Assembly (NCBI GenBank): GCA_027488975.1
Contig: JAIYAQ010000006.1
Location: 1 to 64,000, forward strand
DNA: 64,000 nt
Direction: 5' to 3'
DNA from: Cyanobium sp. E1_MAG_00006
Lineage (GTDB): Bacteria; Cyanobacteriota; Cyanobacteriia; PCC-6307; Cyanobiaceae
Part shown: positions 37,228 through 46,430 of the stretch, piece by piece
How the letters are laid out: each line of letters begins with the position of its first letter
Numbering within the stretch: position 1 is the stretch's first letter
Program-made: the position numbers and the translations under genes
Notes under the pieces: generated by a model
Seen by the model: the letters and a program-made list of their open reading frames with translations, nothing else
What the model was told of the DNA's origin: nothing
The model's database searches: none

Positions 37228-37851
37228 ATGGTGGATCAACCCCGCACCCGCAACCCTGAGCTGCGCGACTGGCGAGAGGCCCCGCGCCCTGAGGCACGCG
37301 CCGAGTCCCGTTTCGAGCCGCGGCTGGAGCAGCGGTTGGATCAGTGGATGACGGCGGGACGACAGCTGGTGGATGGAGTCGCCGGGGCTCGCCCGGGCTC
37401 GCGTCCGTCGGCGCGCTCAGCCGGATCCCGGGCCGGATCGCCCCTGCGCCTCGACCATCTGGGCCGCTGGGTGGAGGACAGGCTCGACTGGCTGCTTGAA
37501 GATGACGATGGCTGGCGCGAACCCTGGCAGGAGGGCGCGCCCCCGCGACAGGAGCGGCCGCAGCGGGCTGCGCCTGCACCGGCCCCGCAGCCCTCTGTCG
37601 AGCCGGCTGCGTCCTCCCTGCGCCGGCCGCTGGAGGCCGTGTCCCGCCGCACGGCACCGCTGCTGCCCCCGCCGTCTGTGGAGCAGCCCGTGGAGCAGCA
37701 GGACTGGCCCGATGATTCGAGCTTCAGCCTGAACCGTTGGCGGCGTGACGCCGGGGGCGACCTGCCGGCCCGTGGTTCGGCCGCTCCTTCCGAGCCGGCG
37801 ACTCCGTCAGCTCGGGCTGTGCCCCGTTCCTCACGCCGCCGCCCCGGTTGA
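37228..37851 (+). CDS. Arg/Pro-rich hypothetical protein (207 aa), probably disordered
   Basis: A 207-residue protein starting MVDQPRTRNPELRDWREAPR. It has a small ordered island, LGRWVEDRLDWLLEDDDGWR (about residues 82-101), in otherwise Pro/Arg/Ala/Ser-rich disordered sequence. There is no family match. The last 128 bases overlap the convergent gene at 37724-38335, which is unusual for two real genes, so the C-terminal part of one may be wrong. Confidence 0.45.
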   Translation: MVDQPRTRNPELRDWREAPRPEARAESRFEPRLEQRLDQWMTAGRQLVDGVAGARPGSRPSARSAGSRAGSPLRLDHLGRWVEDRLDWLLEDDDGWREPWQEGAPPRQERPQRAAPAPAPQPSVEPAASSLRRPLEAVSRRTAPLLPPPSVEQPVEQQDWPDDSSFSLNRWRRDAGGDLPARGSAAPSEPATPSARAVPRSSRRRPG

Positions 37852-38335
37852 CCCCGTGGCTGTTGCGCTGCACCTGAAAGCTGCAGCCCAGTTCGCGGAG
37901 CTGCCGGTTCACCGGTTCCACCAGCTCGCCGGGTAGTTCCTCGGCCATCTGATCGGCGCTGGTGCTGATCGAGGGAGATCCCTCGGTGAGCGCGCTGAGC
38001 AGGGCGGCCCATTGCTGCACCAGGGTGGCCCGCTGCACGGTCACCAGCCCAGCGGCCTCAAAGGCGCGGCGGCAGTGCTGGCGATGCCAGAAGGGTTGGC
38101 CTCCCTGGCGTTGCCGCTCCCTTTCTGTGGCACAACCGGCATCGAGGGCGCGCGAGGTGGGCTGCCCCTCCGGATCGCGCAGGCCTGCTTCACTGAGCAG
38201 GCGGCCGCAGTGCACCGCGGAGATGCCGTAAAGGCGTCCGAGATCGGTGAGGGTGAGCCAGGGGGATGTCTCGCCGCCGGGGGCGGCCCCGCTGTGCAGG
38301 GCTGGAAGGCCCTGTGCTTGCTGTCGCGCCGTCAT
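37724..38335 (-). CDS. Hypothetical protein (203 aa) with an HTH-like front
   Basis: From ATG 38335, the part after residue 20 reads TSPWLTLTDLGRLYGISAVHCGRLL, which looks like a helix-turn-helix front, then WHRQHCRRAFEAAGLV. After about residue 145 the sequence turns low-complexity (RNSHGVNRGGGVRNG). The convergent overlap of 128 bases with the Arg/Pro-rich gene lies in this low-complexity end. The function is unknown; a DNA-binding role is only suggested by the front. Confidence 0.5.
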   Translation of the reverse strand: MTARQQAQGLPALHSGAAPGGETSPWLTLTDLGRLYGISAVHCGRLLSEAGLRDPEGQPTSRALDAGCATERERQRQGGQPFWHRQHCRRAFEAAGLVTVQRATLVQQWAALLSALTEGSPSISTSADQMAEELPGELVEPVNRQLRELGCSFQVQRNSHGVNRGGGVRNGAQPELTESPARKERPNHGPAGRPRRHAANGSG

Positions 38336-38438
38336 CTTGCCACGCTCCTGTCTGACTACCTCCATGCTGGCCGCAGCACAGGTGTGGTCAAGTTGTCAAT
38401 CTCACTCCGTAGTGCTACGTCACAACTGTTGCAAAGCG

Positions 38439-39038
38439 TCATGAAGCAAGCGCTTGGCAGGGGCCGAGCCAGTCCTGCAGGCGTGGCGAGAACACTTCGC
38501 GGATCACCGTGAGTTCGCGGCCGCCGCGAAAGAAGCGGTAGTGGCGGCTCCAGTAGGGCCCGGGGCAGCCGAACCCCTCCGCCAGCCAGGCCGCCTGCAC
38601 CAGGGCCAGGCCGTCCACCTCCCGGTAGAGCTCGGCCCGATCGGCGGTGAGGCTGCGCCAGATCGGCTGGGAGCGCTGCTGCAGGTGCCGTTCTGCCTGC
38701 TCCTGGTTCCACCAGCTCTCCGCCCAGGCCAGGGTGTGGAGGCCGCAGCGCAGCCACACCTGGCGGCGCAGCAGCGGCCGCTCAAGCTCCTCCACCTCGG
38801 CCGGCGCCTCATTGCCCGGGTCAGGGTCGGCCGCCATCGCGATCACCTCCACCTCCACCGCCAGCCCCGTGAGCGATTGCAGATGGCGGGTGGGGCTGCC
38901 ATCCCCCAGCAGCAGCAGCCGCCAGGGGCCACTGAGGGCAGGGCCGTCGCCCTCGGTTCCGCTCACGCCGGCTGCCACCGCCTCGGGTGCGGCCTGCCAG
39001 ATCGGTTCAGGGGAGGGCCAGAGGGGTGGTTCGTGCAC
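38439..39038 (-). CDS. Chorismate lyase, cyanobacterial type (DUF98)
   Basis: A 199-residue protein. LLLLGDGSPTRHLQSLTG, PLLRRQVWLRCGLHTLAWAESWW, and AELYREVDGLALVQAAWL followed by GCPGPYWSRHYRFFRGGREL are the conserved blocks. In cyanobacteria this family makes 4-hydroxybenzoate from chorismate for plastoquinone synthesis. The Arg residues and the central Glu would bind substrate. It lies 29 bases upstream-on-strand of nothing in its pathway; the neighbours are unrelated. Confidence 0.82.
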   Translation of the reverse strand: MHEPPLWPSPEPIWQAAPEAVAAGVSGTEGDGPALSGPWRLLLLGDGSPTRHLQSLTGLAVEVEVIAMAADPDPGNEAPAEVEELERPLLRRQVWLRCGLHTLAWAESWWNQEQAERHLQQRSQPIWRSLTADRAELYREVDGLALVQAAWLAEGFGCPGPYWSRHYRFFRGGRELTVIREVFSPRLQDWLGPCQALAS

Positions 39039-39067
39039 AGACAGCGGAGCGCGGCCCGTTCAGGCCG

Positions 39068-40015
39068 TCAGAAACCACTGCTGATGCTGACGCGCCGGCT
39101 GACGCCGGCGCGTTCGATCACGGCCGAATCACCACTGGTGTTCACCAGCCGCCAGCCGCTGCTGCCGATGCTTTCCCCCGCCGTGGCGTTGGTGGAGCTG
39201 CCGCCCACCTGGAAGATGGCCGATCCAGGCTTGCCGGGGATCTGCACCACACCCACCAGTTCCGGGGTGGCGCCGCCGCCACTGCCGGAGGGCACCGGTG
39301 GAGGCGGAGTGGGTGGACCGGACCAAGCTGACGCGCTGGCCACCGGCGCAGGCGCCCTCAGCGTGCCGTTGACGGGCACCTTGAGGGGAGCGGCGCCGCC
39401 ACTGCCCTGGCCCTCAAGTTGGCCAAGCTCCTCGATCCAGGGCTCAGTCGGGGGCGGCGGCGGCAGACCGTCGCTGCGTGCCGTGGTGTCTTCCTTGGTG
39501 GCTTGAGCCGCCGGATCCGTCGCTGCGGCGGTCTCGTTGCCGTCCAATTGCCTGATGCCCTCGAGCAGGCGGATCGTGCGCTCCTGGCGCAGATCCTGGC
39601 TGGCCTGGTTCCAGCCGATCCAGAGGGTGGCGGAGGTGCCCAGGGCCAGGCAGGCCAGGCCGCCGCCGCAGGCGAGGGCCAGCTTGGGCGGGATCGCCAC
39701 ACCGCCGATCTGCCAGGGGCTGGAGAGCCAGGCGCGGTTGAACAGGGGGGATTGCGGTCGCCTGGGAGCCTGGCCCCAGGCGGAACGGCGCCGGCCGCAG
39801 GCCACACGTTGTTGCGGCGCTGACGGCACGGCCGTGAGCGGTGTTGCAGCCTTCTGCGGTGCGGCCGGCGGCATAGCAGCAGCTGCCGGTGCCTCGCGCA
39901 CCTCCACCTCGATGCTGTCGTCGTCGTTGCTGGCAGGCCGGGCTGGCGTCGCGTCTGAACGGGCATACCCATCGCTGGGCACCGCAGCCACGGCCGGGCT
40001 GAACACGCGGTCCAT
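39068..40015 (-). CDS. Membrane protein with a GspC/PilP-like C-terminal domain
   Basis: A 315-residue protein. ATG 40015 (MDRVFSPAVAAVPSDG) is followed by a disordered Ala/Pro cytoplasmic stretch, one TM (IPPKLALACGGGLACLALG, about residues 140-158), and a Pro/Thr-rich linker. The C-terminus, LVGVVQIPGKPGSAIFQ, then ATAGESIGSSGWRLVNTSGDSAVIERAG, resembles the HR domain of GspC or the lipoprotein PilP (type II secretion / type IV pilus alignment). No pilus gene lies nearby. The function is inferred from this domain only. Confidence 0.6.
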   Translation of the reverse strand: MDRVFSPAVAAVPSDGYARSDATPARPASNDDDSIEVEVREAPAAAAMPPAAPQKAATPLTAVPSAPQQRVACGRRRSAWGQAPRRPQSPLFNRAWLSSPWQIGGVAIPPKLALACGGGLACLALGTSATLWIGWNQASQDLRQERTIRLLEGIRQLDGNETAAATDPAAQATKEDTTARSDGLPPPPPTEPWIEELGQLEGQGSGGAAPLKVPVNGTLRAPAPVASASAWSGPPTPPPPVPSGSGGGATPELVGVVQIPGKPGSAIFQVGGSSTNATAGESIGSSGWRLVNTSGDSAVIERAGVSRRVSISSGF

Positions 40016-40116
40016 GACCTGCTCGGCCCGCAGTTCCCAGAAGGCCCTGGAGGTGGTGGTGGAGCGACCCGAGGTCACCAGCAAACCATCCCGGATTGCG
40101 ACAGGTTTGTCGCAGA

Positions 40117-42084
40117 TTAACGGTCCTCTCCGGCATTGACGAGAGAGCGCCGCCGGCGCTCCAGCTCCAGCCAAAGCAGCAGGGCGCTCACATCGGCCTG
40201 GCTCACCCCGGGCACCCGTCCGGCCTGCCCCAGATTGCTAGGTTGGATGGCGGCCAGCTTCTCGCGCGCTTCGCGTGAGAGGGTGCCGATGGCGGCGTAG
40301 TCGATCCCCGGCGGGATCGGCCGGTGTTCCTGCTTCTTCACCTGCTCGATCTGCTGTTGCTGGCGGGCCAGGTAGCCGCTGTAGCGGATCTCGATCTCGG
40401 CGGCCTCGCGCACATCCGCCGGCAGGGCCGGATCTGCCAGGCCGTGCCGCACCAGCTCGGCGCTGCCGAAACCGGGCCGACGCAGTAGATCGGCCAGGGT
40501 GATCGAGCCCTTGATCGGCGCGTTGGTCTGGGCCTCCACGGCGGCGGCGGCAGGGTCGCTCGCCTTGAGCCGCACCGTGTCGAGCCGGCGCCGCTCGGCC
40601 GTGATTGCCGCCTGTTTGGCCTCATGGATCTGCCAGCGACGGTCGTCGATTAGACCCAGCTCGCGGCCAAGCGGCGTCAGGCGCCGGTCGGCGTTGTCGC
40701 CCCGCAACACCAGCCGGTACTCGCTGCGGGAGGTGAGCACCCGGTAGGGCTCCCGTAGGTCGCGGGTGATCAGGTCGTCGATCATCGTGCCGATGTAGCT
40801 GCCCTCCCGCGGGAAGTGCACCGCGGGTTGGCCCCGCAGCAATCGGGCGGCGTTCAGCCCGGCCACCAGCCCCTGGGCGGCCGCCTCCTCATAGCCGGTG
40901 GTGCCGTTGAGCTGGCCGGCGGAGAACAGCCCCTTCACCCGCTTGGTCTCGAGGGAGGCCTTGAGCTGGGTGGCGGGCAGATAGTCGTAGTCCACCGCGT
41001 AGGCGGGCCGCAGCATCACGCACTGCTCCAGCCCTGGCAGGGTGCGCAGCAGCTCCAGCTGCAGCCGCTCCGGCAGTCCGGTGGAGAAGCCCTGCACGTA
41101 GATCTCCGGCGTGTCGCGGCCCTCTGGCTCCAGGAAGATCTGGTGCGAGTCCTTGTCGGCGAAGCGCACGATCTTGTCCTCGATCGAGGGGCAATAGCGC
41201 GGGCCCTTGCTGTCGACGAAGCCGCCGTAGATCGGCGTGAGATGCAGGTTGTCGCGGATCAGCTGGTGGGTGGCCGCCGTGGTGCGGGTGATGTGGCAGC
41301 TCATCGGTTCGCCGCTCACCCAGCTGGCCGGATCGAAGGAGAAGTAGCGGTCGTGGGCGTCGCTGGGCTGCTCTTCCAGCTGATCGAGGGCGATGCTGCG
41401 CCGATCAACGCGAGCGGGTGTACCGGTCTTGAGGCGGCCCAGCTCGAAACCGAGGGCCTGCAGGGCTTCGGTGAGCCCCTCGGCGGCCTGTTCGCCGGCG
41501 CGGCCCGCCGCCATGCTCTGATCCCCCACCCAAATGCGGCCACCGAGGAAGGTGCCGGCCGTCAGGATCACGGCCCCGGCGCCGTAGCGGCTGCCGAAGT
41601 AGGTGCGCACGCCGGTCACCCGGGCACCCCCGGCGCCGTCCTCGCCGGGGGTGCCGTCCACCTCCAGGCCCGTCACCATCGCTTCGCGCAGGGCCAGGTT
41701 GGGGGTGTGCTGCAGCAGTTGCAGCATCTGGCGGGCGTACTGGCGTTTGTCGGTCTGGGCGCGCAGGGCCCACACAGCCGGCCCCCGGCTGGCGTTGAGG
41801 ATGCGCTTCTGTAGCGCGGTGGCATCGGCCAGGCGACCGATCACGCCGCCGAGGGCATCCACCTCATGCACCAGCTGACTCTTGGCCGGGCCGCCCACCG
41901 CTGGGTTGCAGGGCTGCCAGGCGATGCGGTCGAGGTTGAGGCTGAACAGGGCGGTGCTGAGTCCCAGCCGCGCCGCGGTGATCGCGGCCTCGCAGCCGGC
42001 GTGGCCGCCCCCCACCACGATCACCTCGAAGTGCTCGCTGAAGGGGGTGGTGCAGGGCTGGCTGGACGGGCTGGAGACGGCCAT
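40117..42084 (-). CDS. mnmG: tRNA uridine-5-carboxymethylaminomethyl modification enzyme MnmG
   Basis: A 655-residue FAD enzyme. [21 protein letters not shown] is the FAD-binding Rossmann motif, [21 protein letters not shown] the conserved GidA signature, and [11 protein letters not shown] the second FAD motif. The C-terminal helical domain ends [19 protein letters not shown], which binds MnmE. With MnmE it modifies the wobble uridine (cmnm5U34) of several tRNAs, using methylene-THF, FAD and glycine or ammonium. The length is normal and no defect is seen. Confidence 0.96.
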   Translation of the reverse strand: MAVSSPSSQPCTTPFSEHFEVIVVGGGHAGCEAAITAARLGLSTALFSLNLDRIAWQPCNPAVGGPAKSQLVHEVDALGGVIGRLADATALQKRILNASRGPAVWALRAQTDKRQYARQMLQLLQHTPNLALREAMVTGLEVDGTPGEDGAGGARVTGVRTYFGSRYGAGAVILTAGTFLGGRIWVGDQSMAAGRAGEQAAEGLTEALQALGFELGRLKTGTPARVDRRSIALDQLEEQPSDAHDRYFSFDPASWVSGEPMSCHITRTTAATHQLIRDNLHLTPIYGGFVDSKGPRYCPSIEDKIVRFADKDSHQIFLEPEGRDTPEIYVQGFSTGLPERLQLELLRTLPGLEQCVMLRPAYAVDYDYLPATQLKASLETKRVKGLFSAGQLNGTTGYEEAAAQGLVAGLNAARLLRGQPAVHFPREGSYIGTMIDDLITRDLREPYRVLTSRSEYRLVLRGDNADRRLTPLGRELGLIDDRRWQIHEAKQAAITAERRRLDTVRLKASDPAAAAVEAQTNAPIKGSITLADLLRRPGFGSAELVRHGLADPALPADVREAAEIEIRYSGYLARQQQQIEQVKKQEHRPIPPGIDYAAIGTLSREAREKLAAIQPSNLGQAGRVPGVSQADVSALLLWLELERRRRSLVNAGEDR

Positions 42085-42137
42085 GGCTCAATTCTCCACG
42101 GAGCGGGGTGCCCGGGTGCTGGGTTCCAGCGTGCCGG

Positions 42138-42335
42138 TCAGGTGGCTCCGTGGAAGTCGTACCAGGCGCTGAGCAGTTGATAAGCCGCATTGCGGCGGTT
42201 CCAGCGCTGGGCGTCCCCGCCCTGATCTGGATGCCATTGCTTGAGGTTGCGGCGCCAGGTGGCGCGCACCACGATCCAGTCGCTGCCGGGGAGCACACCG
42301 ATCTCCGCGCAGGCCAGGCTCTGCGGGATCGAGGT
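42138..42335 (-). pseudogene. J-domain-like protein fragment after an in-frame TAG
   Basis: The open frame (65 residues) reads SLACAEIGVLPGSDWIVVRA, TWRRNLKQWHPDQGGDAQRW, NRRNAAYQLLSAWYDFHGAT. The HPD tripeptide with GGD and the helix pattern identify a J domain of the small cyanobacterial type. TAG at 42338-42336 precedes it in the same frame, and the codons before it (AATEAAR) also look coding. No ATG follows; only GTG in IGVLPG could start it. So it is either a nonsense-mutated gene or a short gene with a GTG start. Confidence 0.5.
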
Positions 42336-42468
42336 CTACCGGGCGGCCTCGGTTGCCGCTAGCTGGCTTTCCCCTCGCTGTCCGTGCTCTCGATCGCCTG
42401 GCGAGCCTCGCGTAGAGGATGGCCCCCGGTGTCGCTGAGGCACGCGCCCTTTGCCGCTGGTGCCTCGT

Positions 42469-43896
42469 TCAGAGCCCGCCCGGCGCCGCCAGGTTGCGGA
42501 AACGGGTGAACTGGGGTTCGAACAGCAGCTTCACGGTGCCCACCGGACCGTTGCGGTGCTTGGTCACGATCACTTCGGTGATGCCGCGGTCGGGGGTGTC
42601 GGGGTTGTAGTACTCGTCGCGGTAGATCATCAGCACCAGGTCGGCGTCCTGCTCGATCGAGCCGGATTCGCGCAGGTCCGAGAGCATGGGTCGCTTGTTG
42701 GTGCGCGCTTCGACGCCGCGGCTGAGCTGGGAGAGGGCCACCACCGGAACGTTCAGCTCGCGGGCCATCTGCTTGAGGCCGCGGGTGATGCGCGAGAGCT
42801 CCTGCACGCGGTTGTCGGAGCCGCCGCCCTCCATCAGCTGCAGGTAGTCGATCACCACCAGGCCCAGCTCCATGCCCGATTCGGCCATCAGCCGGCGGCA
42901 GAGCGAGCGCATCTCGAGCACGCCGGCGTTGGGTTTGTCGTCGATGTAGATCGGCATCTGGCCGAGGGTGCTGATGCCCTGCCCCAGCAGCGGCCATTCC
43001 TCGGGATTGAGGCGCCCGGTGCGCAGGCGACCGCTCTCGATGCCCACCTCCATCGCCAGCAGGCGGTAGGTGAGCTGCTGCTTGCTCATCTCCAGGGAGA
43101 ACACGCACACCGGCAGCTGGTGCAGCTGGGCCACGTTCTTGGCCAGGTTGAGGGTGATCGCCGTTTTGCCCATGGCGGGCCGGCCGGCGATGATGATCAG
43201 ATCGCTGCGCTGCAGCCCCTGGGTCATGGCGTCCAGGTCGTAGAAGTTCACCGGGATACCGGCTACGGCGGTGCCAAGGGAGCGGCTCTCGATCTCGTTG
43301 AAGGTGGCGGTGAGGATCTCGGCCGTGGGTGTGAGGCCGATGCTCGGTTTCTCCTGGCTGATGGCGAAGATCTTCTGCTCGGCCTCATCGAGCACCTGCT
43401 CCATCGGCTTTCTCTGATCGAAGCCGAGGGCGATCACCTCATTGCCGGAGCGGATCAGCTGGCGGCGGAGGTACTTGTCCATCACCAGGCGGGCCACCTG
43501 GTCGATCGCGGCGGTGGAGAGGGTCCGCTCCACCAGGTCCACCAGCCGGCCGCTGCCGCCCACCTTCTCCAGATTGCCGGTGTCCGCCAGCCAGGCGGTC
43601 ATGGCGGTGAGGTCGGTGGGCTTGCCCTGGCCGTGCAGCATCAGGGCGGTGCGATAGATCTCGCGGTGGGCCGTGAGATAGAAGGCCTCGGGCTGCAGCA
43701 CGTCGGCCACGCGCCCGATGGCGTCCGGGTCCAGCAGGATGCCGCCCAGCACCGCCTCTTCGGCCTCAAGGTTCTGGGGTGGCACGCCGTCGGGCATGGC
43801 CTCGAAGTCGGCCTCCTGGCGCTGGCGGCCACGGCGCAACAGCCGAGAGCCTGCCTCCTCCTCGGGGCCGGGGTTGCTCAGGGGAACGCTCACCAT
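42469..43896 (-). CDS. dnaB: Replicative DNA helicase DnaB
   Basis: A 475-residue hexameric helicase with no intein. The N-terminal part (PPQNLEAEEAVLGGILLDPD) is the DnaG-binding domain. The RecA-like core has Walker A (AGRPAMGKTAITLNLAKNV), LVVIDYLQLMEGG (Walker B) and the arginine-finger helix QDADLVLMIYRDEYY. The end is FTRFRNLAAPGGL. ATG 43896 (MVSVPLSNPG) is preferred to an open frame reaching 44097, which is not family-like. It opens the replication fork using ATP. It is downstream of rplI on the same strand, the order seen in many cyanobacteria. Confidence 0.95.
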   Translation of the reverse strand: MVSVPLSNPGPEEEAGSRLLRRGRQRQEADFEAMPDGVPPQNLEAEEAVLGGILLDPDAIGRVADVLQPEAFYLTAHREIYRTALMLHGQGKPTDLTAMTAWLADTGNLEKVGGSGRLVDLVERTLSTAAIDQVARLVMDKYLRRQLIRSGNEVIALGFDQRKPMEQVLDEAEQKIFAISQEKPSIGLTPTAEILTATFNEIESRSLGTAVAGIPVNFYDLDAMTQGLQRSDLIIIAGRPAMGKTAITLNLAKNVAQLHQLPVCVFSLEMSKQQLTYRLLAMEVGIESGRLRTGRLNPEEWPLLGQGISTLGQMPIYIDDKPNAGVLEMRSLCRRLMAESGMELGLVVIDYLQLMEGGGSDNRVQELSRITRGLKQMARELNVPVVALSQLSRGVEARTNKRPMLSDLRESGSIEQDADLVLMIYRDEYYNPDTPDRGITEVIVTKHRNGPVGTVKLLFEPQFTRFRNLAAPGGL

Positions 43897-44101
43897 CGCC
43901 GGGGGTGCTGGGTGGACTGCTGTCGGAGTTGCTGAAGCTTGTCGCTGCTGGGTGGCGGTGGCGGCAGGGCCGACCATGCAAAAGCCGCCAGTCCCGAACG
44001 GGCCTGGCGGCGTTGGGGGTCTCATTGTGCCGGAGCCTGTGGGGTCGTGCCGCGGCTGGCTGCAGACGTGACGCCGACAGAGGCGGCGCCTGCGCAATGG
44101 C

Positions 44102-44560
44102 TCAGTGGCTGACCACTTCCAGGTTGATCTCGGCGGTCACCTCGGGATGCAGTTTCACCTGCACCTTGAAGGTGCCGGTGCGGTGGATCTCGGGCACCAG
44201 AATGTCGCGGCGGTCCACTTCTTTCTTGGTGGCGGCTTCGATCGCTTCGGCCACATCACCGTTGGTCACCGTGCCGAACAGCACGTCGTCGCCACCGGTC
44301 TGCTTCTTGACGGTGAAGCGGCCGATTGTGTCGAGCGCGGTGCGGAAGGCCACGGCCTCCGCCTTGAGGGCGGCCTGGCGCTCGGCTTCCTTGGCGCGGC
44401 GGTGCTCAACCTGGCGCAGCACAGCGGGGGTCACCGGTACCGCCTTGCCCTGGGGCAGCAGGAAGTTGCGGGCGTAGCCGGGGGCCACATCCACCAGATC
44501 ACCGTTCTTGCCCAGGCTGAGAACGTCCTCGCTGAGGACCACGGAAACGCGCTTGGCCAT
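44102..44560 (-). CDS. rplI: Ribosomal protein bL9
   Basis: A 152-residue L9. The N-domain [20 protein letters not shown] and [19 protein letters not shown] binds 23S rRNA; the central helix ([20 protein letters not shown]) leads to the C-domain ([39 protein letters not shown]). The length and fold are typical. It lies upstream of dnaB on the same strand. Confidence 0.98.
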   Translation of the reverse strand: MAKRVSVVLSEDVLSLGKNGDLVDVAPGYARNFLLPQGKAVPVTPAVLRQVEHRRAKEAERQAALKAEAVAFRTALDTIGRFTVKKQTGGDDVLFGTVTNGDVAEAIEAATKKEVDRRDILVPEIHRTGTFKVQVKLHPEVTAEINLEVVSH

Positions 44561-44598
44561 GGGAATTACGAACGAACGGTCGACACTGGGGCGATCGG

Positions 44599-45576
44599 TC
44601 AGCCTACGCCACGGGTCTCGAACCGTTCCGTGAGTTGCCGCGGCAGGCGCACCCGGCTGGCCAGGCCCAGCTGCTGCAGCAGGTGGATGTGCAGCCAGGT
44701 GAGATCTGGCTCGCGGCGGCCCCAGCCGTGGCGGGCCGCGTGCGGGTAGGCGTGGTGGGTGTTGTGCCAGCCCTCACCGAAGGTGACCGCCGCTACCCAG
44801 GGGTTGTTGCGGGAGCCGTCGCCGCTGTCGTGCAGCACGTAGCCCCAGCGGTGGGTGGCGGAGTTCACAAGCCAGGTGGCGTGATACACCAGCACCAGGC
44901 GCAGCGGAATGCCCCAGAGCACGAGCGCCCAGCCGGCGGCGGCGCTGCCCCCTGCGGTGCTGGAGCCGATCCAGAACAGCAGGGCGGCCAGGGGCAGCTG
45001 CAGGGCCAGGAACCAGCGGTTCAGCCAGCGGTAGTAGGGATCAGCCTCTAGGTCGCCGGTGAGCCGGGGCACAGCACCCATGGCGGGGATGGGTCGGAAC
45101 ATCCAGCCGATGTGGCTCCACCAGAAGCCGCGATGGCTGTTGTGGTGATCCGCATCCGTATCGGAATATTTGTGGTGGTGGCGGTGCAGGCCCACCCAGT
45201 CGATCGGGCCGTGCTGGCAGCTGAGGGCACCGCAGGTGGCGAAGAACCGCTCCAGCCAGCGGGGCACCTGGAAAGCGCGGTGACTGAGCAGTCGGTGATA
45301 GCCGACGGTCACCCCCAGGCAGGCGGTGACCCAGTAGAGAATCAGCAGGGTGGCCACGGCGGGCAGGCTCCAGAAGCGCGGCAGCAGCGCAACGGCGGCC
45401 AGCACATGGATGGCGGCCATGAACAGCAGCACCGGCCAGTTGCGCTGTGGGGAGGGGGCGGCAGCAGGGTCTGCCGGCAGCGGCGCTGGCACCTGCGGCG
45501 CGCCGGCTGAGAGCTGGCCCCGGCGTGGCCGGTGCAGGTGCCGCGTGCGGCTGGGGGCGGTGATCGAGGCCGTCAT
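44599..45576 (-). CDS. desC: Acyl-lipid delta-9 desaturase (DesC-type), copy 1
   Basis: A 325-residue membrane desaturase with all three His boxes: HRLLSHRAF (HX4H), [13 protein letters not shown] (HXXHH), and [18 protein letters not shown] (HXXHH). Hydrophobic segments ([49 protein letters not shown]) place the di-iron site at the cytosolic face. It puts the first double bond into stearoyl chains on lipids, using ferredoxin. It is divergent from a regulator gene and shares a short intergenic region with a strong palindrome (45610-45629). Confidence 0.92.
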   Translation of the reverse strand: MTASITAPSRTRHLHRPRRGQLSAGAPQVPAPLPADPAAAPSPQRNWPVLLFMAAIHVLAAVALLPRFWSLPAVATLLILYWVTACLGVTVGYHRLLSHRAFQVPRWLERFFATCGALSCQHGPIDWVGLHRHHHKYSDTDADHHNSHRGFWWSHIGWMFRPIPAMGAVPRLTGDLEADPYYRWLNRWFLALQLPLAALLFWIGSSTAGGSAAAGWALVLWGIPLRLVLVYHATWLVNSATHRWGYVLHDSGDGSRNNPWVAAVTFGEGWHNTHHAYPHAARHGWGRREPDLTWLHIHLLQQLGLASRVRLPRQLTERFETRGVG

Positions 45577-45609
45577 GGGCCCGCTCCGTGAGAGTCCGAT
45601 AAAATGGTA

Positions 45610-45629
45610 GCAGTACGGATCCGTATTGC
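45610..45629. promoter_or_regulatory. 20-base palindromic operator between desC and its divergent regulator
   Basis: The core TACGGATCCGTA (45614-45625) is a perfect 12-base palindrome; GCA (45610-45612) and TGC (45627-45629) continue the symmetry around a single mismatched pair. It sits 33 bases before the desaturase ATG and directly in front of the regulator's start, so a dimer bound here would cover both promoters. It is most simply an operator for the adjacent HTH protein. Confidence 0.8.
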
Positions 45630-46412
45630 TTGAATTATCGGGATGAACTCGAAGCGGGCCGCGATGCGTTCGGGCATCTGATCAAGGTCTGGCATGAGCG
45701 CAACGGCTGGAGCCAGCGGGTGCTGCCGGCCCTGGCGGAGCGGCTGGAGCTGGGCCGGGTGCACAACTCGCAGCTCTCCAACCTGCGCAACCGCAAGCTG
45801 GCCTCGCCAGGGCCGGAGCTGTTCGTGGCCCTGGGGCGGCTCAACCAGCTGCTGGCCCGCCAGGCGGGGATGGAGGGCCTGGATCCTGATCTCACAGAGC
45901 GGCTTGCCGATCAGCCGGAGCTGCTCACAGCGCTGCAGGCCTCGGCCCTGCCGCTGCTGGCGGAAGGCGGTGAGCCCCTCGGGCCGGCACAGCTGTTCGA
46001 GATCTTCGTTGGCCTGCGTCAGCCCCCCAGCGCCTTCGATCTGCGCATCGCGGCTTCGGAGGCGGCGGCCTTGAGTGCCGCTCTGGCGGAACTGTTCACG
46101 GCCGGGCGGCCCTGGCGACAGTGCCGCGACCAGGTGCTGGCGGCCTACCCGGCCGACAAGCGTCTGCGCTGCGACCGCTTTGCTGAGGTCATGGCTGGAC
46201 AGCGTGATTACAGCGCCGAGGAGCTCGACGGCGAGCTGGCCGACCTGCGCCAGACCCTGGCCCGGTTGGGGGCGGCCGACGACCAGGAGCTCAGCGCCGA
46301 TCAGTTCCTTGAGCTGCTGCGGCAGCGTGCCCGGCAGCTGGCTCAGGCGGATGCCGGCGACGGGGGCGCGGACCTGGCGGCGGCGATCCGCCTGCGGTTG
46401 TCGCGGCAATGA
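45630..46412 (+). CDS. Probable HTH-type transcription regulator (260 aa)
   Basis: A 260-residue protein. The front GHLIKVWHERNGWSQRVLPA, ERLELGRVHNSQLSNLRNRK is a helix-turn-helix of XRE-like pattern; the rest is helical with no recognised ligand domain. The frame has no ATG near the front; TTG at 45630 (NYRDELE...) is the only start, since an upstream ATG at 45604 runs straight into a stop. It probably controls its own gene and the divergent desaturase through the 45610-45629 palindrome. The ligand or signal is unknown. Confidence 0.6.
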   Translation: MNYRDELEAGRDAFGHLIKVWHERNGWSQRVLPALAERLELGRVHNSQLSNLRNRKLASPGPELFVALGRLNQLLARQAGMEGLDPDLTERLADQPELLTALQASALPLLAEGGEPLGPAQLFEIFVGLRQPPSAFDLRIAASEAAALSAALAELFTAGRPWRQCRDQVLAAYPADKRLRCDRFAEVMAGQRDYSAEELDGELADLRQTLARLGAADDQELSADQFLELLRQRARQLAQADAGDGGADLAAAIRLRLSRQ

Positions 46413-46430
46413 CAGACAGGCTGCCGGGGA

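Noticed and set aside
42469-43896. Possible intein in dnaB
   Set aside because: The Walker A region and all other helicase blocks are contiguous and the length (475 residues) is that of an intein-free DnaB.
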